Source: Vandiemenella viatica
Lineage: Eukaryota; Arthropoda; Insecta; Orthoptera; Morabidae
Assembly: GCA_031002005.1 (NCBI GenBank)
Contig: CM061921.1
Coordinates: forward strand, 127,812,597 to 127,876,596
Length of the DNA: 64,000 nucleotides
Direction of reading: 5' to 3'
The notes below the pieces were generated by a model, which was not told the origin of the DNA, did no database searches, and saw only the letters and a list, made by a program, of their open reading frames with translations. The position numbers were made by a program, and so were the translations under genes. How positions within the stretch are numbered: the first letter of the stretch is position 1; the number at the start of each line of letters is the position of its first letter. This document shows, piece by piece, positions 43,626 to 56,041 of this stretch.

Positions 43626-44045
43626 CAAAGGTGTCCCTTGTTAGTACTCGTAGCATGATCCTGAAATCGACGCGTCATATTATTTACATTCTTTCTTAAC
43701 TCCTCGGTGACATTTATGTCGGTATCAGGTAGAGGGTGCAAGGCACCTATTAAAATTTTTGTCCTTTCTACATTGAATTTAATCCATATGATTTCGGCTA
43801 CCTTACTTCGATTTAGTTCCTTCATTACTTTTTTAAAATAATTTAAAGGACAGAACTACAATAACCTACAGGAATGTAAATTCACGAGATGACTGCCAAA
43901 ATTACCGACTTTAAAAACTTGTTAGGTGCTATACATTTTACAGCTCCTTCAGATAACCCTGTAGTGTCTCCAATAAATATAATAGAGAAAGAACGTTAAA
44001 TATTAATATAAATCTCTAGTTATACTATCTTTATGAAAATAGATA

Positions 44046-44675
44046 GAGGGTTTGTGGGAATGAAAGGACAGTCCTGCAACCGCAAATAAGTAATATTATG
44101 TCCTACCATATGACAAAATTTTATTTTAGTAAAAGTCTTACCATTTACGAGATATTGATTTTTAGTATTGTTTCGAAACATGTGACTTTTTCAGTTTATT
44201 CCATACCATTTCTACAAATTAAGATTTTTTTTAACTCTGTTTGAGTCATCTAAAACAATGTTCTTTTTTCTTAAAAAGTTAAAAAACCTATTTTTAAATT
44301 ATTATCATCATTTTTTTACTACGTGTTTAAAATGCACAATGATCTCTTTAGCAGATTGAACTACCATAAAGCAATCATTTTAAAAAAAAAAGTATGAAAT
44401 AATTGTACCATTTAAGATTTTTTTTAAAAAAGAACATTCTTTTAGATGACTCAATTATCTTTGAGTAAATTAAAAAAAAACATGGTTCAAAAAGTCTTAA
44501 CTTGTAGACATGGCATGGAATGAACTGAACAAAGTCACATGTTTCGAAAAAATATTAAAAAAATCAATATCTCGAAAATGGTGAGACTTTTACTAAAATA
44601 AATTTTGTCACATAGTAGGAAATAATTTGACATATCTGCGGTGGCAAGATTATCCTTTCATACCTGGACACCCTG
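44046..44675. mobile_element. Foldback MITE with TA target (mariner-type ends)
   Basis: The two halves are inverted copies along almost their full ~310 bp. The right end is CAGGGTGTCCAGGTATGAAA read inward, and the left end is a decayed GAGGGTTTGTGGGAATGAAA. Shared inner words include TTTTAGTAAAAGTCT.ACCAT, GAGATATTGATTTTT and TTTCGAAACATGTGACTTT. TA borders both ends. There is no coding capacity. Confidence 0.8.
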
Positions 44676-47600
44676 TATAAAAGCTGCATTTTGTTGTGTC
44701 CCAGTTCTGGGTCAAATTGAGTATTTTGTTTGAAAGTAATAATTTCTTGTGTTATTTATGGACTCTTAATAACTCTTAAGTGTCTTAAAAAATGAAAAAG
44801 AAATGTATTCGTTGTTTGTAGAACTCTTTTAATGCAGAAATGTTTTAATTATTTCGGTTATTGAAACGAAAGATCTGAAATCTTTTTCATTTTTCGGGAG
44901 GTAGATTTGTCAAAACTTTGGACAGTTGCGTGACTGTCTTCGTTGATATGTGAATTAATCCCAGGATGAAATGTAGTGATGTGCGATTCAGGTCGTTCTG
45001 ATACTTATGAGCATGGTAGTACACCTATTAGTGAAGGGAATAGTTAAGGAGTGAAGATGAAAATATATAAAACAGATGACGTGGCTATCACATCCATGTT
45101 GAGACGAACTTTTTAGTCTATGTTAGAACTGTATAGAGGATTACATAAAACTCATCGGGGCAAAGATAAAAGAATGAAAGGTGATTCATCCTCGTTTCCG
45201 TAATTAATTATAGCCATAAAAGTATGGGGATATCAAGATGTATACTATTCAATACTTAAACAGTCATTATCAGATAAATTGTGTTTATAGGTAATGATAT
45301 CGTTCCCAACTATTGTTTTCTACTGTTCTCGGAAATATATGTTTTTTGTAACAGAAACTAGGCAATCAATTTTGTATGCACCAAAATCGGAGTGAAAATA
45401 TATGGACGGAATAAAAAAAAATTTTATCTTGTATACTAGATTCCTTGCTCAGAGCTATTAACACTAAACCGGTACGTGTCATGGTAGGAGCACATATAAG
45501 TATCGCGTTCATACATGTTCATCGACGAAATGGCATCTGGCAAAATGCATTTAAGTATAATGCCTATTTATCACTTCATTCAATCGCAAAACTACAGCGA
45601 ATTAATGAGTGAAGAATTTCTGAGGGTATTTGAAAATATTTCTATTTATATTTCACTACTATAATGCTGGTAAATAAATAAATAAAACTAATCCATTCTT
45701 ACAGAATGAGGTCTACCAATACATCGACACTATATATGCAAAATGATCAATTTTAGGAGAGAATCTTTATTGCTCAAATGTTACATTTGAGGTGGATGTT
45801 CGATCTCTGGTCCGGCATTCCATTTTTAGGGATTCCTTTAATTCGTATCATCACACCAGACGAATACTAGAGTAGCTCATACCGAATATTGCCGTTCCGT
45901 GTCACCTACCCACGCCGTCGGGGAATGCTGAAGCTCAATGAAAAAAAAGACACCGTTTTGCAGTAACTACAGGTATAAATTAATCCGCTCTTTTCAGCTA
46001 TCACTGATTTTTCGAACTGGCTCTATGGGCATTTTAAAGTTGATCTCAATTACAGAATAATTAGACATATGTTGCTTTAGAAGTATAAACCTTTACGAAA
46101 TCTTAGACCAATCGCTCATAATGATATCTGAAATGCTTACATTAGACGGAACAGAGTTTCACAGAAAAGGAGTAGTAAACCTGAATGCTCGATTTACTTT
46201 TGCCACAGTTACGTCTTTCTTATACTCTTGAGAGCAAAAAACTACAAACTTGCAAAATATCCTTACCTGCTGTCATGAGACCTGTACTTAGTTCACACAG
46301 CAGTAGAATATATTCACCTTGCTATAATTTATGATTTCACCACTGTTTGTTGGAACAATAACCAGTAATTAAGAACTGAAATTTGCAATATGATCCAAAC
46401 GAAAATTCACATTTAATAATTAAACTATTTTATAGCTTTCTTGATCTTATAGCTTCAAAGTTTCGATCCCCACTCTGTAACATATACGATAAGATCGTTG
46501 TTGATTAATAATTTAGCTAGGTCTATGTGACATAAAGAGTTACTTCCAGTTTTGAAAGCCCTTATTTTCATTTGTTTCAATATAAAGAAAACTACTGATT
46601 TCTACGATAAAACTGAGTTTGTTTCTCCTTTCATAATCAAGAAAATCGTTAGTTCTACTTTTCATTTTGGTTTCAATACTGCTTCAGTCAACATCGGTAT
46701 CATTATGTTAATATACTCAGATAAAATTAAATCTGAAATATGAATTAGTTTGTTCCGAGCGATTACATTTCTGACGTGGATGGACACAGAACGTCATGGC
46801 GCACAGGCCCGATCAAAGGAAAGCCAATAATAGTCGTTTACCCCAAAAGTGATTCTATCACTGCTTTCCATCTGCCTAAACAACTAAGCTATCAGACTGC
46901 TGCCTATAACTGCTGTCACTAAACTTGATAAATAAAGAAGGTATTCTTCTAGAGCTTAGTACAGGAACATACATTCAAGTCAATACATAAAAGAACGCAT
47001 AGAGACTAATGTTCAACAATCTTTACATTTAGCAACATACACTTCTATGGAAATAGAATATTCTGAACTTACCCGTTCTATAAATAGCCTACATTCACTT
47101 CCCTGATTCTCTGATATCAGACATTAAGGAATACCTTATTTCACTCCAGTATTCAACTCTAGTTTTAAATGAGAGATAAGTACTGGAATGCTCGTCACTC
47201 GTTGCTTTGTTTAAGATTATTTCCGAGAGTTAATATAATATAACACCATTCATTCTATACAAATAGTCTTTGGGGTTCAAAAAGTAAAAAAGTTACAAAA
47301 ATTATTTAAAGCTAGAAACAAACATCAGTTCTTCTGTAAAACCGAGAAAACGATGGACTGTTATAAACCACAACCATCAGCAGGTTGGCTGAAACGTTAT
47401 CATTTAATTAATCGAAATGTTAAAGATTCTTGTATATATTAATCTATGCCGACAAGGGATGACCTAGATCTCCGGCCAAACATATTCAACTCATCATAGT
47501 GAAAGGAAACACCCGAATCACTTCTGAGATTTAGAAAACAATCAAGCTCCAATATTGTGGCGTTGTATCGGTATAACTGGAATCGAAAGACAATCAAAAA

Positions 47601-50379
47601 ATGAGTAATTTTGTAAAAAAATATATAAAGGGTCCGCAAACTAAACGCTTTTGAAGAATAGCAGAAAATAAAATAAGATTTTCGGTGGAGGAGATGAGGC
47701 TTACATTTCACTTAATATGTCAATGACTGCTTAAACAGTGAACAGTATACACCTTAATATCACCATAGTTTTAAGACTAAAATAACTTTCGGAATCGAGG
47801 ATAAATTCTTGTAATTTCACTTTACAACAAAATCACCTTTTCCTTCAGTGATCTGTATACTCATGGGATTTATGCAAACCCCTGTACTGATCTGTCACAT
47901 CATCGCATTGGCATCATAGCTATTATAACCACGTCGTCTGCTTTATATATTTTAATCTTCACTTCTTAACTAATCCCATTAAAAAAATGGATGAATCAGT
48001 CCCGCACCTCTTGAAGAGAGAACTTATGTCCAGTCTCTTTTTTGCAGTGAGACGTTCCTGCAAATTCCTTCCTTGGGCCATCATTTTTAAAATATGTTAT
48101 TTCGTACTTCAACTATCCGCATACATGCGTAAATCCATCTCAAAAGTTTTTAATTTTTCGTTCGTCGGCAAAGTGCCGTTAGAATCATTTTCTGTTTTTT
48201 AAATAGATTCTGGAGCAAATGGAATAGTTACTATTAATTCTGACACACAGCGACGGAACTTTCCGTGTCGTACATATTCCTTCCATAGTTTTAACGCTTT
48301 TCATCCTTGTCTTAATAGACTGATAGAGTCTCTTCAGTGATTTCACACTATTTTGGAGTAATATAAAACCAACTACATTAACATTAAAGTTGCTGCTCGG
48401 AAGAGAAAAATAAAAGGTAAATATAATGAAACTAAACGATGAGGAAAGTAAGGTGCGTTGAGCGTCGGGCTCCTTTAGCTGTAGCTTCTATCTAAACGAC
48501 AGAACTTCGAAAGGTCGCATTTTAAATAACACCTACCTGACAACAAAATAGGTAGCATTCATAATACGTTTGTAATAGTTCATGGATAGTGGCAGTGCTT
48601 CACGGTAATGAACCTTCTAGTGAGACAGATAAAACTTTCGAAATCTTGTAGAAGTTATTAACATTTATGCGGATAAAAGAAGTATGAAATAAAATGATGG
48701 TTGAAGGAAGTAATTTGAAGGAAAACTATCGGCACAAAAAAGAGACTGGATGTAGGTTAACAGTTTTTTTTTTTTTTTTTTTTAACTGGTGCAATCTCAA
48801 TGCGTCTATCTACCTTTAAAATGTAACCACAAGAACGTTCATACAAATATAGCAAAAACATCTGCACCTCTTGAGAAAAGATAGCCGTTCGTTTTATATA
48901 TCTTAGACACTGTCCCTCCTTGAATTTATTTATTTTTTCAACGAATAAAATTCGCAATTCCAACTGACTGAAGGAGATTGCTAGATTATAACGAACAACT
49001 CCTACCCTGACTCTAGTTCATTTACACGCCATATCTTATACAGACACACAAAGAACAAAATACCTCCTTTCATAAACATACTTCAGGATATACTGACATT
49101 ATGGAACAACAAACACGTCCGATGAAATTCGCCACAAACATATGCCCACCTCGATGGCTCCGGCCTGTGTTTTGGAATATCCTGGTTCCGTGAATATATT
49201 TATGTATATTATTTATTTGTCAGATTCTCATGTTGTCCTCTCTGAATTCTTTCATTCACTCAAAGTAAGTATATATCTTTATGCTTACCTCCACCTCTCA
49301 AGTATTTCATACCGCATAGACAGGCGCAGGTCGCAGAATTACTAGAAACAGATAATTGTGAAGGTTTACTCACTTCACACTTATTTCAGAAAGCAAGCGG
49401 TTGCAATGATGGGGTTCAGACTGATATGAGTTAAAGAGTCAAATACCATTCATAACCTCCCCACATAAGCATCTAATATTAGGGTGTAATTTCTATATTG
49501 ATAAGCCTAATGTGCAGCTGTAGTGACAACCCAGCAGCGTTGTGGGCTCCGAACCTTGCTTGCATCTCTTACAATACAGCCAGTGTTGTGGATGGCCCTA
49601 GAGACCGAGTCAGTTACAACCGCATCATACATCACACCTGCTGAAAGATTTTGATGAACAGGGTGGGACAGTTGTCGTTCAACACGGAAAAGTAAGTTGT
49701 AGCAGACGTACATAGACCTCCATTATCCTATTGAAACCGCATGTAGTCTTCACGAAGAAGAAATGACGGCACCTCGGGATTAACCTTGAACGATGTCATT
49801 CACAAGTCTATATCTCTTTCACCACCACTTTCGCACAGGCAGAAAATAATTTCATTACTACAAGCAACAAATCATCGTTACAGAGCGTCTAAATTTTGAA
49901 TTGTTGAATTACTTCCCAATATTATTCCGCTAATTTTTAACTTATTTTTGCTATCCACACTATGTCGTTAACCCTCTGAACGGTAAATGTGCATCACCTT
50001 GCCGAGGTGGCGCGTGCCTCGCAGAACCTTGTTGCCACATACCGCAATTAAAATCGCGTTAATTTGGCGGCAATTATCCGAGAATCATGTGCACAAATAT
50101 ATCGGAATTCCCCCATTCCTCCATGGCATATTGACACACATTTGAATTTCAGTAGCTTAATAGTATTATTGGAATAGCACAAATTACATTGACTAACCAC
50201 TGCACATGACTGTACCACCTCGCTCGAGCGTTAACCAAGCGTAAACGATATTTTTCACTTGGCTGACAAGGCCAGCCTGATGAAGCAAATTAACTTTTGT
50301 CTTCTATAAATACTACTGAAATATTTTCTTTATTTGGTAAACGCTACCAGAGGGTTTGATGTTCACCTGCATACCATCA
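44676..50379. other. 5.7 kb without a recognised gene
   Basis: AT-rich DNA. A possible decayed SINE lies at about 45785-45952 (GTTCGATCTCTGGTCC B-box-like word, then an A run). A T run is at 48766-48782. The small frames here have no domain or splice context that I can support. Confidence 0.4.
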
Positions 50380-50837
50380 TCATATCCAACAGTTTCCAGC
50401 CACCGGCCAAGTCTGCCTGGTGCACAAGTCTCTCCAATTCATTCTCTCTTCCCACCACCTCTCTGTCACAACCATGGTCCAATTCTCTCCTCTCTTCCGT
50501 TCATACTCATCCACTCCTCTCAGCCATCCATCCCTTGGACTCCCTCTTGGTCGTTCCCCATGCATATTAATTTCGTGATTCCATACATGTCCATGCCATC
50601 TTAATCTGACCTTCTCTATCATTTCCTTAGAGGTTCCTCTTTTATGGTGTGTCTAATCGTTTCATTAGTTATCCCGTCCATTCTTGTAATACCCATTTTG
50701 CCTGTTAGAAATTTCATTTCGATGCTTGTATCCTGCTGAAATCCCGCTTCTTCACTGTCAGGTTTCAGAACCATACATCGGGACACGCACGTAGTACGTG
50801 TGATAAATTTCTCTCTTGCTTCTCTGTGGGCACGCAT
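50380..50837 (-). pseudogene. LINE reverse-transcriptase C-terminal fragment
   Basis: On the minus strand from 50837: MVLKPDSEEAGFQQDTSIEM, TGKMGITRMDGITNETIRHT and, in a second frame, MIEKVRLRWHGHVWNHE with a PRGSPRDGWLRGVDE tail. The order RML..M.GI.R.D.I.NE.IR...., VRLRW.GHV.R, GRP...W is the tail of many LINE proteins (RTE/R-type). One frameshift near 50620 splits it. Only this tail is present. Confidence 0.7.
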
Positions 50838-51524
50838 ATACTAATCAATATTCCGCAGTATTATCTACAGTACTTCCTATATCGCAGCTGTCTTGAGGTA
50901 TTTATGTTGACCCTTTACAGCGTGCAAACGCGTACGAATCTTACATTACTGAAGATACTCTACGAACAATAACAGGTGATGTACTTCACTTCTTTAAAGG
51001 TGGCCAAACACGAGCGATCCATCTGGCACCAGGCCATTTGACAACATTCCATTTAATCTCGGTCCAGAAAAGGGGGTCACACACGACGGGGCCAGGCCTA
51101 GCCAGGTCAGTTCGTGCCTTCGTTAGTCCGGCCGTGGCAGTGTAGGGGCTGGTAGACTGGTCTGGCATTTGAAGGGTCGCTGGTTTGGGTCCGCGCTAGG
51201 GCCTGGCTGGTTTTATGTTAGCGTTGTGTTGTCCTCAAAATTGTGCCCCAAAATTACATGAAAGATGCCTGATACAATTCTTAGTACAATATAAATTGGA
51301 GTTGGCTAAACGGTCGCACAGAACAAAGGCCATTTTTGAAAAACTTTTGCTAGGATGTATCCTGCTTACAGCAAGTTTCAAAAGAAAACAACAGTAATTT
51401 AAAACAATTTTTTTCGCTTTTAATTTTAGTTTACAGGAGAATAATCATATGCTTCTTAAATGAATTCTTAAAAACAATTATCTTAAACGATTAAAATTAG
51501 TAAGAACGTATAAAATACAAAATA
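50838..51524. other. Unassigned; GC-rich patch at 50990-51210
   Basis: The patch has GGTGGCC and repeated GGCC, CCAGGCC and GGCCTGGC words and differs from its AT-rich surroundings. No terminal repeat or coding pattern was confirmed. Confidence 0.3.
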
Positions 51525-52099
51525 CAGTGGTGTAAGTCACTTATCCGTGCTTTCTAGAAATTAATATAATGCAAAAGATGCTGTAATAAATTCTGGAACA
51601 TAAATGTTGTAATATTGTCATTTTAGTGATGTCACCTGGAGTCAAATTTAATACCGAGGTTAGAATTGAATGGAGTTTATAAAATTGTTACATTTTACTG
51701 CTGACATAAATGACTAAAACTTGTGTTTATTAAAAAAGTGAACCAATACACTAGTGTGTATGACTTATACCGGTATATTTATAACCAAAACTAATCTATA
51801 GTAATATTGCGTAATGAATCTTGAATTATTTCCTCATAATCAATTATGTCTTTAGAAATCCTATGCGGAAGTGTGCAATAAGTCAGCATGCAGGATACCT
51901 TTACAAAGTGAGCACACAGGATGCGTTTACAAACACAATGATTTTAGTCTGGCTTATACCATTTTGCTGATAAACAAAGCAGGTGTTTCGTTCATCACTA
52001 GAATTTCCAGTTCCTCCTGTTGGAAGCTGAATGAAAATATGTCTTGCTTCACATTTTTTACTTTTTTTTTATTGAAAATGTGACTGACCTACACCATTG
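51525..52099. mobile_element. Possible MITE with short inverted ends
   Basis: CAGTGGTGTAAGTCAC at 51525 and, on the complement of the right end, CAATGGTGTAGGTCAGTCAC ending at 52099. TA precedes the left end; the right side has CA. The 575-bp interior is AT-rich with no gene. Confidence 0.4.
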
Positions 52100-52259
52100 C
52101 AACCTTTCAAATCGAACCTACCTCAGTGAGATAAAAACTTCATAATCTTTAGTTGAAGCCCCGGCTAAAACTCATATTTCAGATTTTTCAGAATTCTTTT
52201 TGGCGTACAAAATATATTCCTGTGGTATTGCGACCTGGTGAGGCAGCTTCGATTTACCT

Positions 52260-52420
52260 CGCATTCCACCTCTGTTGTGGTTGAACATTTTGGCGTACCT
52301 CAAATGAGTAAGAAGAACTCTTGGCAAAATTCCAAGCCACATCAGGTTTTGAACACGGGACGGAGAGTATCACAGCAAGCGTCTTAATCCTCTCACTCTA
52401 GTATGGAAACCGGGTTGGAT
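52260..52420 (-). mobile_element. Possible tRNA-headed SINE remnant
   Basis: The minus strand has AGAGTGAGAGGATTAAGACG, a tRNA-like A-box region, followed by GTGTTCAAAACCTGA as a decayed B box. No tail or target duplication was found. Confidence 0.35.
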
Positions 52421-52993
52421 TGGTTGAAACCGAATTCTGTATTCCTTTTCAGGACTGTACAACACTGTATCGGAGGTAGCTTGGAAAAAACCACCTTCCG
52501 CCTATTTCCGCCCTCCCTGGGTTGATTTCTCCTCGGTGCTAATTTAATATCGAAAAATACTCCAAACAGTTTGTTAAGTAATTAATAAAGAAGTTAAACT
52601 TTTTCCTGGCAAATTAAACCTGAGAAATGTATCTCGCGTCCCTAAATGTTCTTGTGATTCTACGACAATTTTCCCAACCAGCCGTGATCTTTCTCTCATT
52701 TGTTACAAATAATGGCATTGATTTACATTAATTACTAGAGTAATTCCAAATGGGCATTCAACCGCGGTAGGTCCCAAATCACAATGCGCTAAGCATATAA
52801 AGTCATTGTGAACAGAAACTACTAATCGAAATCTGGAAAACGGAAAAATTATAATTTAAAAACATTCAGCAAATGTCACCGCGCCTCTTAATGATCTTTC
52901 TTCACTAATAACAGTTATGTAAGAATTTCTGTTTTTCTTACGATACTGATATAGATGCAAATATTTTTGTGATCATTGTCGTTTATGCTATAG

Positions 52994-53224
52994 TGCCGAT
53001 CGTGGTTGGTTGTGCGATGGCTTTACTTTCGGGTGGACGCGGATTCGTCTAGCCAACCAGATTTGGGTTTTCCATAGTTCCTCGAAATCGCTCTAAGCGA
53101 CTACCGGGATGGTTTTTCAAAAAGGCCGTACCCAAATCCCTTCTCGTTCCTTGACCCCAGTCCCTTTCCACAATTAATGACCTCGAATAGGCGTAAAGCA
53201 GCAAAAAAAAAAAAAAAAAAAAAG
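52994..53224 (+). mobile_element. Divergent tRNA-derived SINE with long A tail
   Basis: GATCGTGGTTGGTTGTGCGA, a decayed B box GCGGATTCG, CCAGATTTGGGTTTTCCAT, CTACCGGGATGG, TTCAAAAAGGCC and AATGACCTCGAATAG occur in family order, then about 20 A at 53203-53223. It is older than the 6141 and 36668 copies. No clear target duplication. Confidence 0.75.
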
Positions 53225-54532
53225 ATGTAAGAATGCTTTCCTTTAGTACGTTATCCATGACGTAATTAGGTAAGAATCAAAGTTATATTTTATGTATAAG
53301 AAAAAATTGTAATTCTTAGACTCCAGACTCCAACCTAGAACCACACTTTAAAAGACCAGAACGTTAACGGGAAGCCCATACAGCTCGTTGTCTGTGTGGA
53401 AACAATCCTGTTTCATTGAACCTGGCTTAGAGAGACTTTTTTTCTAATAATCTGTTTATGATTGTATCTAATCTTTAAGAGCTCTAAAAATTCTATTTCC
53501 TCGGACATGGCCATCCGCTGATTGGTACATATACCACATTATGAGCTTAATTATCAAAAACAAAACATAAATCAATATCATTATAGTTTAACTAATCACT
53601 TGGAACATAATATAACACTACAACTCTCTTTTACCGCGATTTAATGAAATCCCGTTAGTTATAACTTTAATGATAGGTTTCATAATCTTAATTTAGGAAA
53701 AGAGTTACAGAAATGTACAGGCATATAGATGAATCACCCTGCCAATAAGATTTTTCAGTGGGCCGCAGTTTAGATACCTTCCTGTTTGCCAGACTTCGTT
53801 TTATATTTCAGGCATTGACTTCTGGAAATGAATCATCGGAAATGTAGAAGGCGCTGGATGAACTATCCTCCAATGGGATTCATCAAGGGGCTGAACTTAC
53901 CATAACTTATAGTTTCCGTAGAATTTTTTTTATTAATTTTTAATTAAAAAAATGATTTTATATCCTAGTACATAATAGCCCAGCACCTAGATTCTACTCC
54001 GGGCCCATACTTACAATATATTACAAGAGGTACACAAGATAAAATTAGTTTGAAAATAGTAGCTAAATATTGTTCAGGATGTAAAACTAGTTTGTAACAC
54101 ATAAACGTATCAAATTTCACAAAAATTAGTTACATTATTAAATTAACAACGTGTAAGAATGTATTTGATATGTGCTAGTGTTTTTCTGAATAAAATGAAA
54201 TAATGTAAATTGCAGTCATAAGAATTGGTAGAAGATTATGGTTTTGATCAAAGGTACCCGGACAAAGCAGTAATTTCAACTAAAGTCCATATAAATGTAA
54301 TCTGATTAAAAAAGGAAATGCAATGTTTAGTAAAAGTAATATATCCGAGAATCTTCAAAATAGATACAGTCAAGTAATTTTCAGTTAAATTCTATTTATA
54401 AGGATAGGTGAACAGTTTATAGCTCTGTTCGTTAGCGCGCACCGAACAGATTAACCAACTATATTTCTAAATTACATAAATGTTTAAACTAATACGCCGT
54501 TATATATTATTAAAAAATCTTATTGCTTCCCG

Positions 54533-54570
<38 letters not shown>

Positions 54571-54763
54571 AACAAGTCAGTAATCCCTACTCTAACTAAA
54601 TGCAACCATTATTTGCATTAGTTTACAATAATTTCAATGTGCTATATGAATTTTGTGACGATTAACGTGACATAGGAGATGTTATTTCGAGCAATAGCGG
54701 GCAAAGCAAGATCTAATCCAATCATTCTTTTGTTGGTTAAAATGCATTTAATGCTTTGGGTTT
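53225..54763. other. No gene seen; A37 run at 54533-54569
   Basis: AT-rich unassigned DNA. The long A run may be the tail of a retrotransposed sequence that I cannot otherwise identify. Confidence 0.4.
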
Positions 54764-54767
54764 TTAA

Positions 54768-56037
54768 GGGGAGACGGTGGCACTGAATTATTGGTAAATC
54801 TAAATCTCTCTCATTTCGTGCTCAATCTCACTGAAATTTTGCACACTTGTCCATAGGGTACCTATATGCTTTAAATAATTTTTTCAGAATTTTTAATAAA
54901 ATATTATAGCTGTCAGAGTATTATGAATTTTTTATTACATTATTTTTTGAGGTACACTTTTTTATAGTTTCCATTCAAAATTATTAACTTTTCTATATAG
55001 CAAATTAATCTACACTAATAAATTTACAATTAAGTGTAGTAACTTTCTGATAAATTATTTCAATTATTTTCTGTGATATTTTGCATTTGCGTTTTTTTTT
55101 CAGTCAAATTTTCCATATATTACTAACCATAAAACTTGTTAAAATGGATTGATTAAAATTTTGTCTCACTTAAATGTTTCTTCCACTTGGAAGAATGGGT
55201 CTGCCAAATTTCATAGATATCCTTCCAGTAGTTTCTGATATATGTGTACCTGAGAGATGAAAAATTTAAAGTTGCAGAAAAATCAATTTAAATTTTATAT
55301 GAAAACTTTTTTCCATCGTCCACCAAACTGACATTTCCTCCACAAACAGAGCACTTGCAAGCATTCCTAAGGGCTTCTACTACCAATTCCAGATACACAC
55401 TTCTGAAACCTGAATTTCTGTCAAGTTTTGCTTCTTCTGATACAATATCTTTCTAAGATTTACTTTGGACGCACTTGAAGACAAGCTAATGTTTACATCT
55501 ACAGGCCCAGACCTAACCTCAACGTCAATTTTTCTCCTTATATTTGAAATGTCGGACTTACTGTATTTTTTAAATACTTTACCAGGCCTAGGCATTGTAA
55601 AACCGTATCAATATATCCAATATTGCACAAGGAATCACACAATAAATCCAATTTCACACAAATTCTACTATAAAGCACGAAAATTGTTTACGAAACTTCA
55701 CAACCTTTTATACAATACTGCTTGGATCATAAAATGCCTCCACAGCCTTCTATATATCACTGCTGTTCTGTATATTTAAAAAAAAATCACAGCCTTCTAA
55801 AGATATATATCCACGTTACACAGTAAAAAGTAAGCAAGACTATTGTTTCTCCATTGGATACCTTATAAAATGGGCGTGGCACATTACACTGTTTACGGTT
55901 TTAATATTTTTATACCATTTGTAGTTCGAATTTCAAAGAAAAAATTTGTGATAACAATCCCAACAATATTTCCTTTTAAATAAACAAATAAAAAAAATTG
56001 ATTTTTTTCATAATATCTGCCACCATAATGTCTCCCC
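54768..56037. mobile_element. DNA transposon remnant flanked by TTAA
   Basis: GGGGAGACGGTGGCA at 54768 and, on the complement of the right end, GGGGAGACATTATGGTGGCA ending at 56037. TTAA is at 54764-54767 and 56038-56041. TTAA could be the target duplication (piggyBac-like) or part of the end sequence. The 1270-bp interior has a minus-strand ORF of 71 codons with a possible transposase N-terminus. Confidence 0.6.
55310..55595 (-). pseudogene. Possible transposase N-terminus (MULE-like?)
   Basis: Minus frame from 55595: MPRPGKVFKKYSKSDISNIR, then VDVNISLSSSASKVNLRKIL. After a stop, ALRNACKCSVCGGNVSLVDD contains a CxCxxC-type zinc motif. A basic MPR start, a Ser-rich stretch and a CxxC block before the catalytic core recall Mutator-like transposases of arthropods. 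The catalytic part is absent. It is central in the TTAA-flanked element, which supports a transposase origin. Confidence 0.4.
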
Positions 56038-56041
56038 TTAA

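Larger units (their letters stand above)
41380..43850 (-). pseudogene. Decayed LINE interrupted by two later insertions
   Basis: Minus-strand order from high to low coordinates: endonuclease piece 43825-43640 (IIWIKFNVERTKILIGALHP), GSENILDLVVTYRPLKF near 42640, and DPPWFTCEFKGLLKKQR near 42370. Next come RASQKTKRKF near 42190 and LEMDSLRIDTAGFIKQLDFL near 41980. After the insert at 41516-41856 comes VTPLFKKGDRKDPGNY near 41430. It is the same family as 24110-25260. The foldback element at 43426-43625 interrupts the endonuclease part. The part at about 42860-43420 is unassigned and may be another insertion. Confidence 0.72.
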
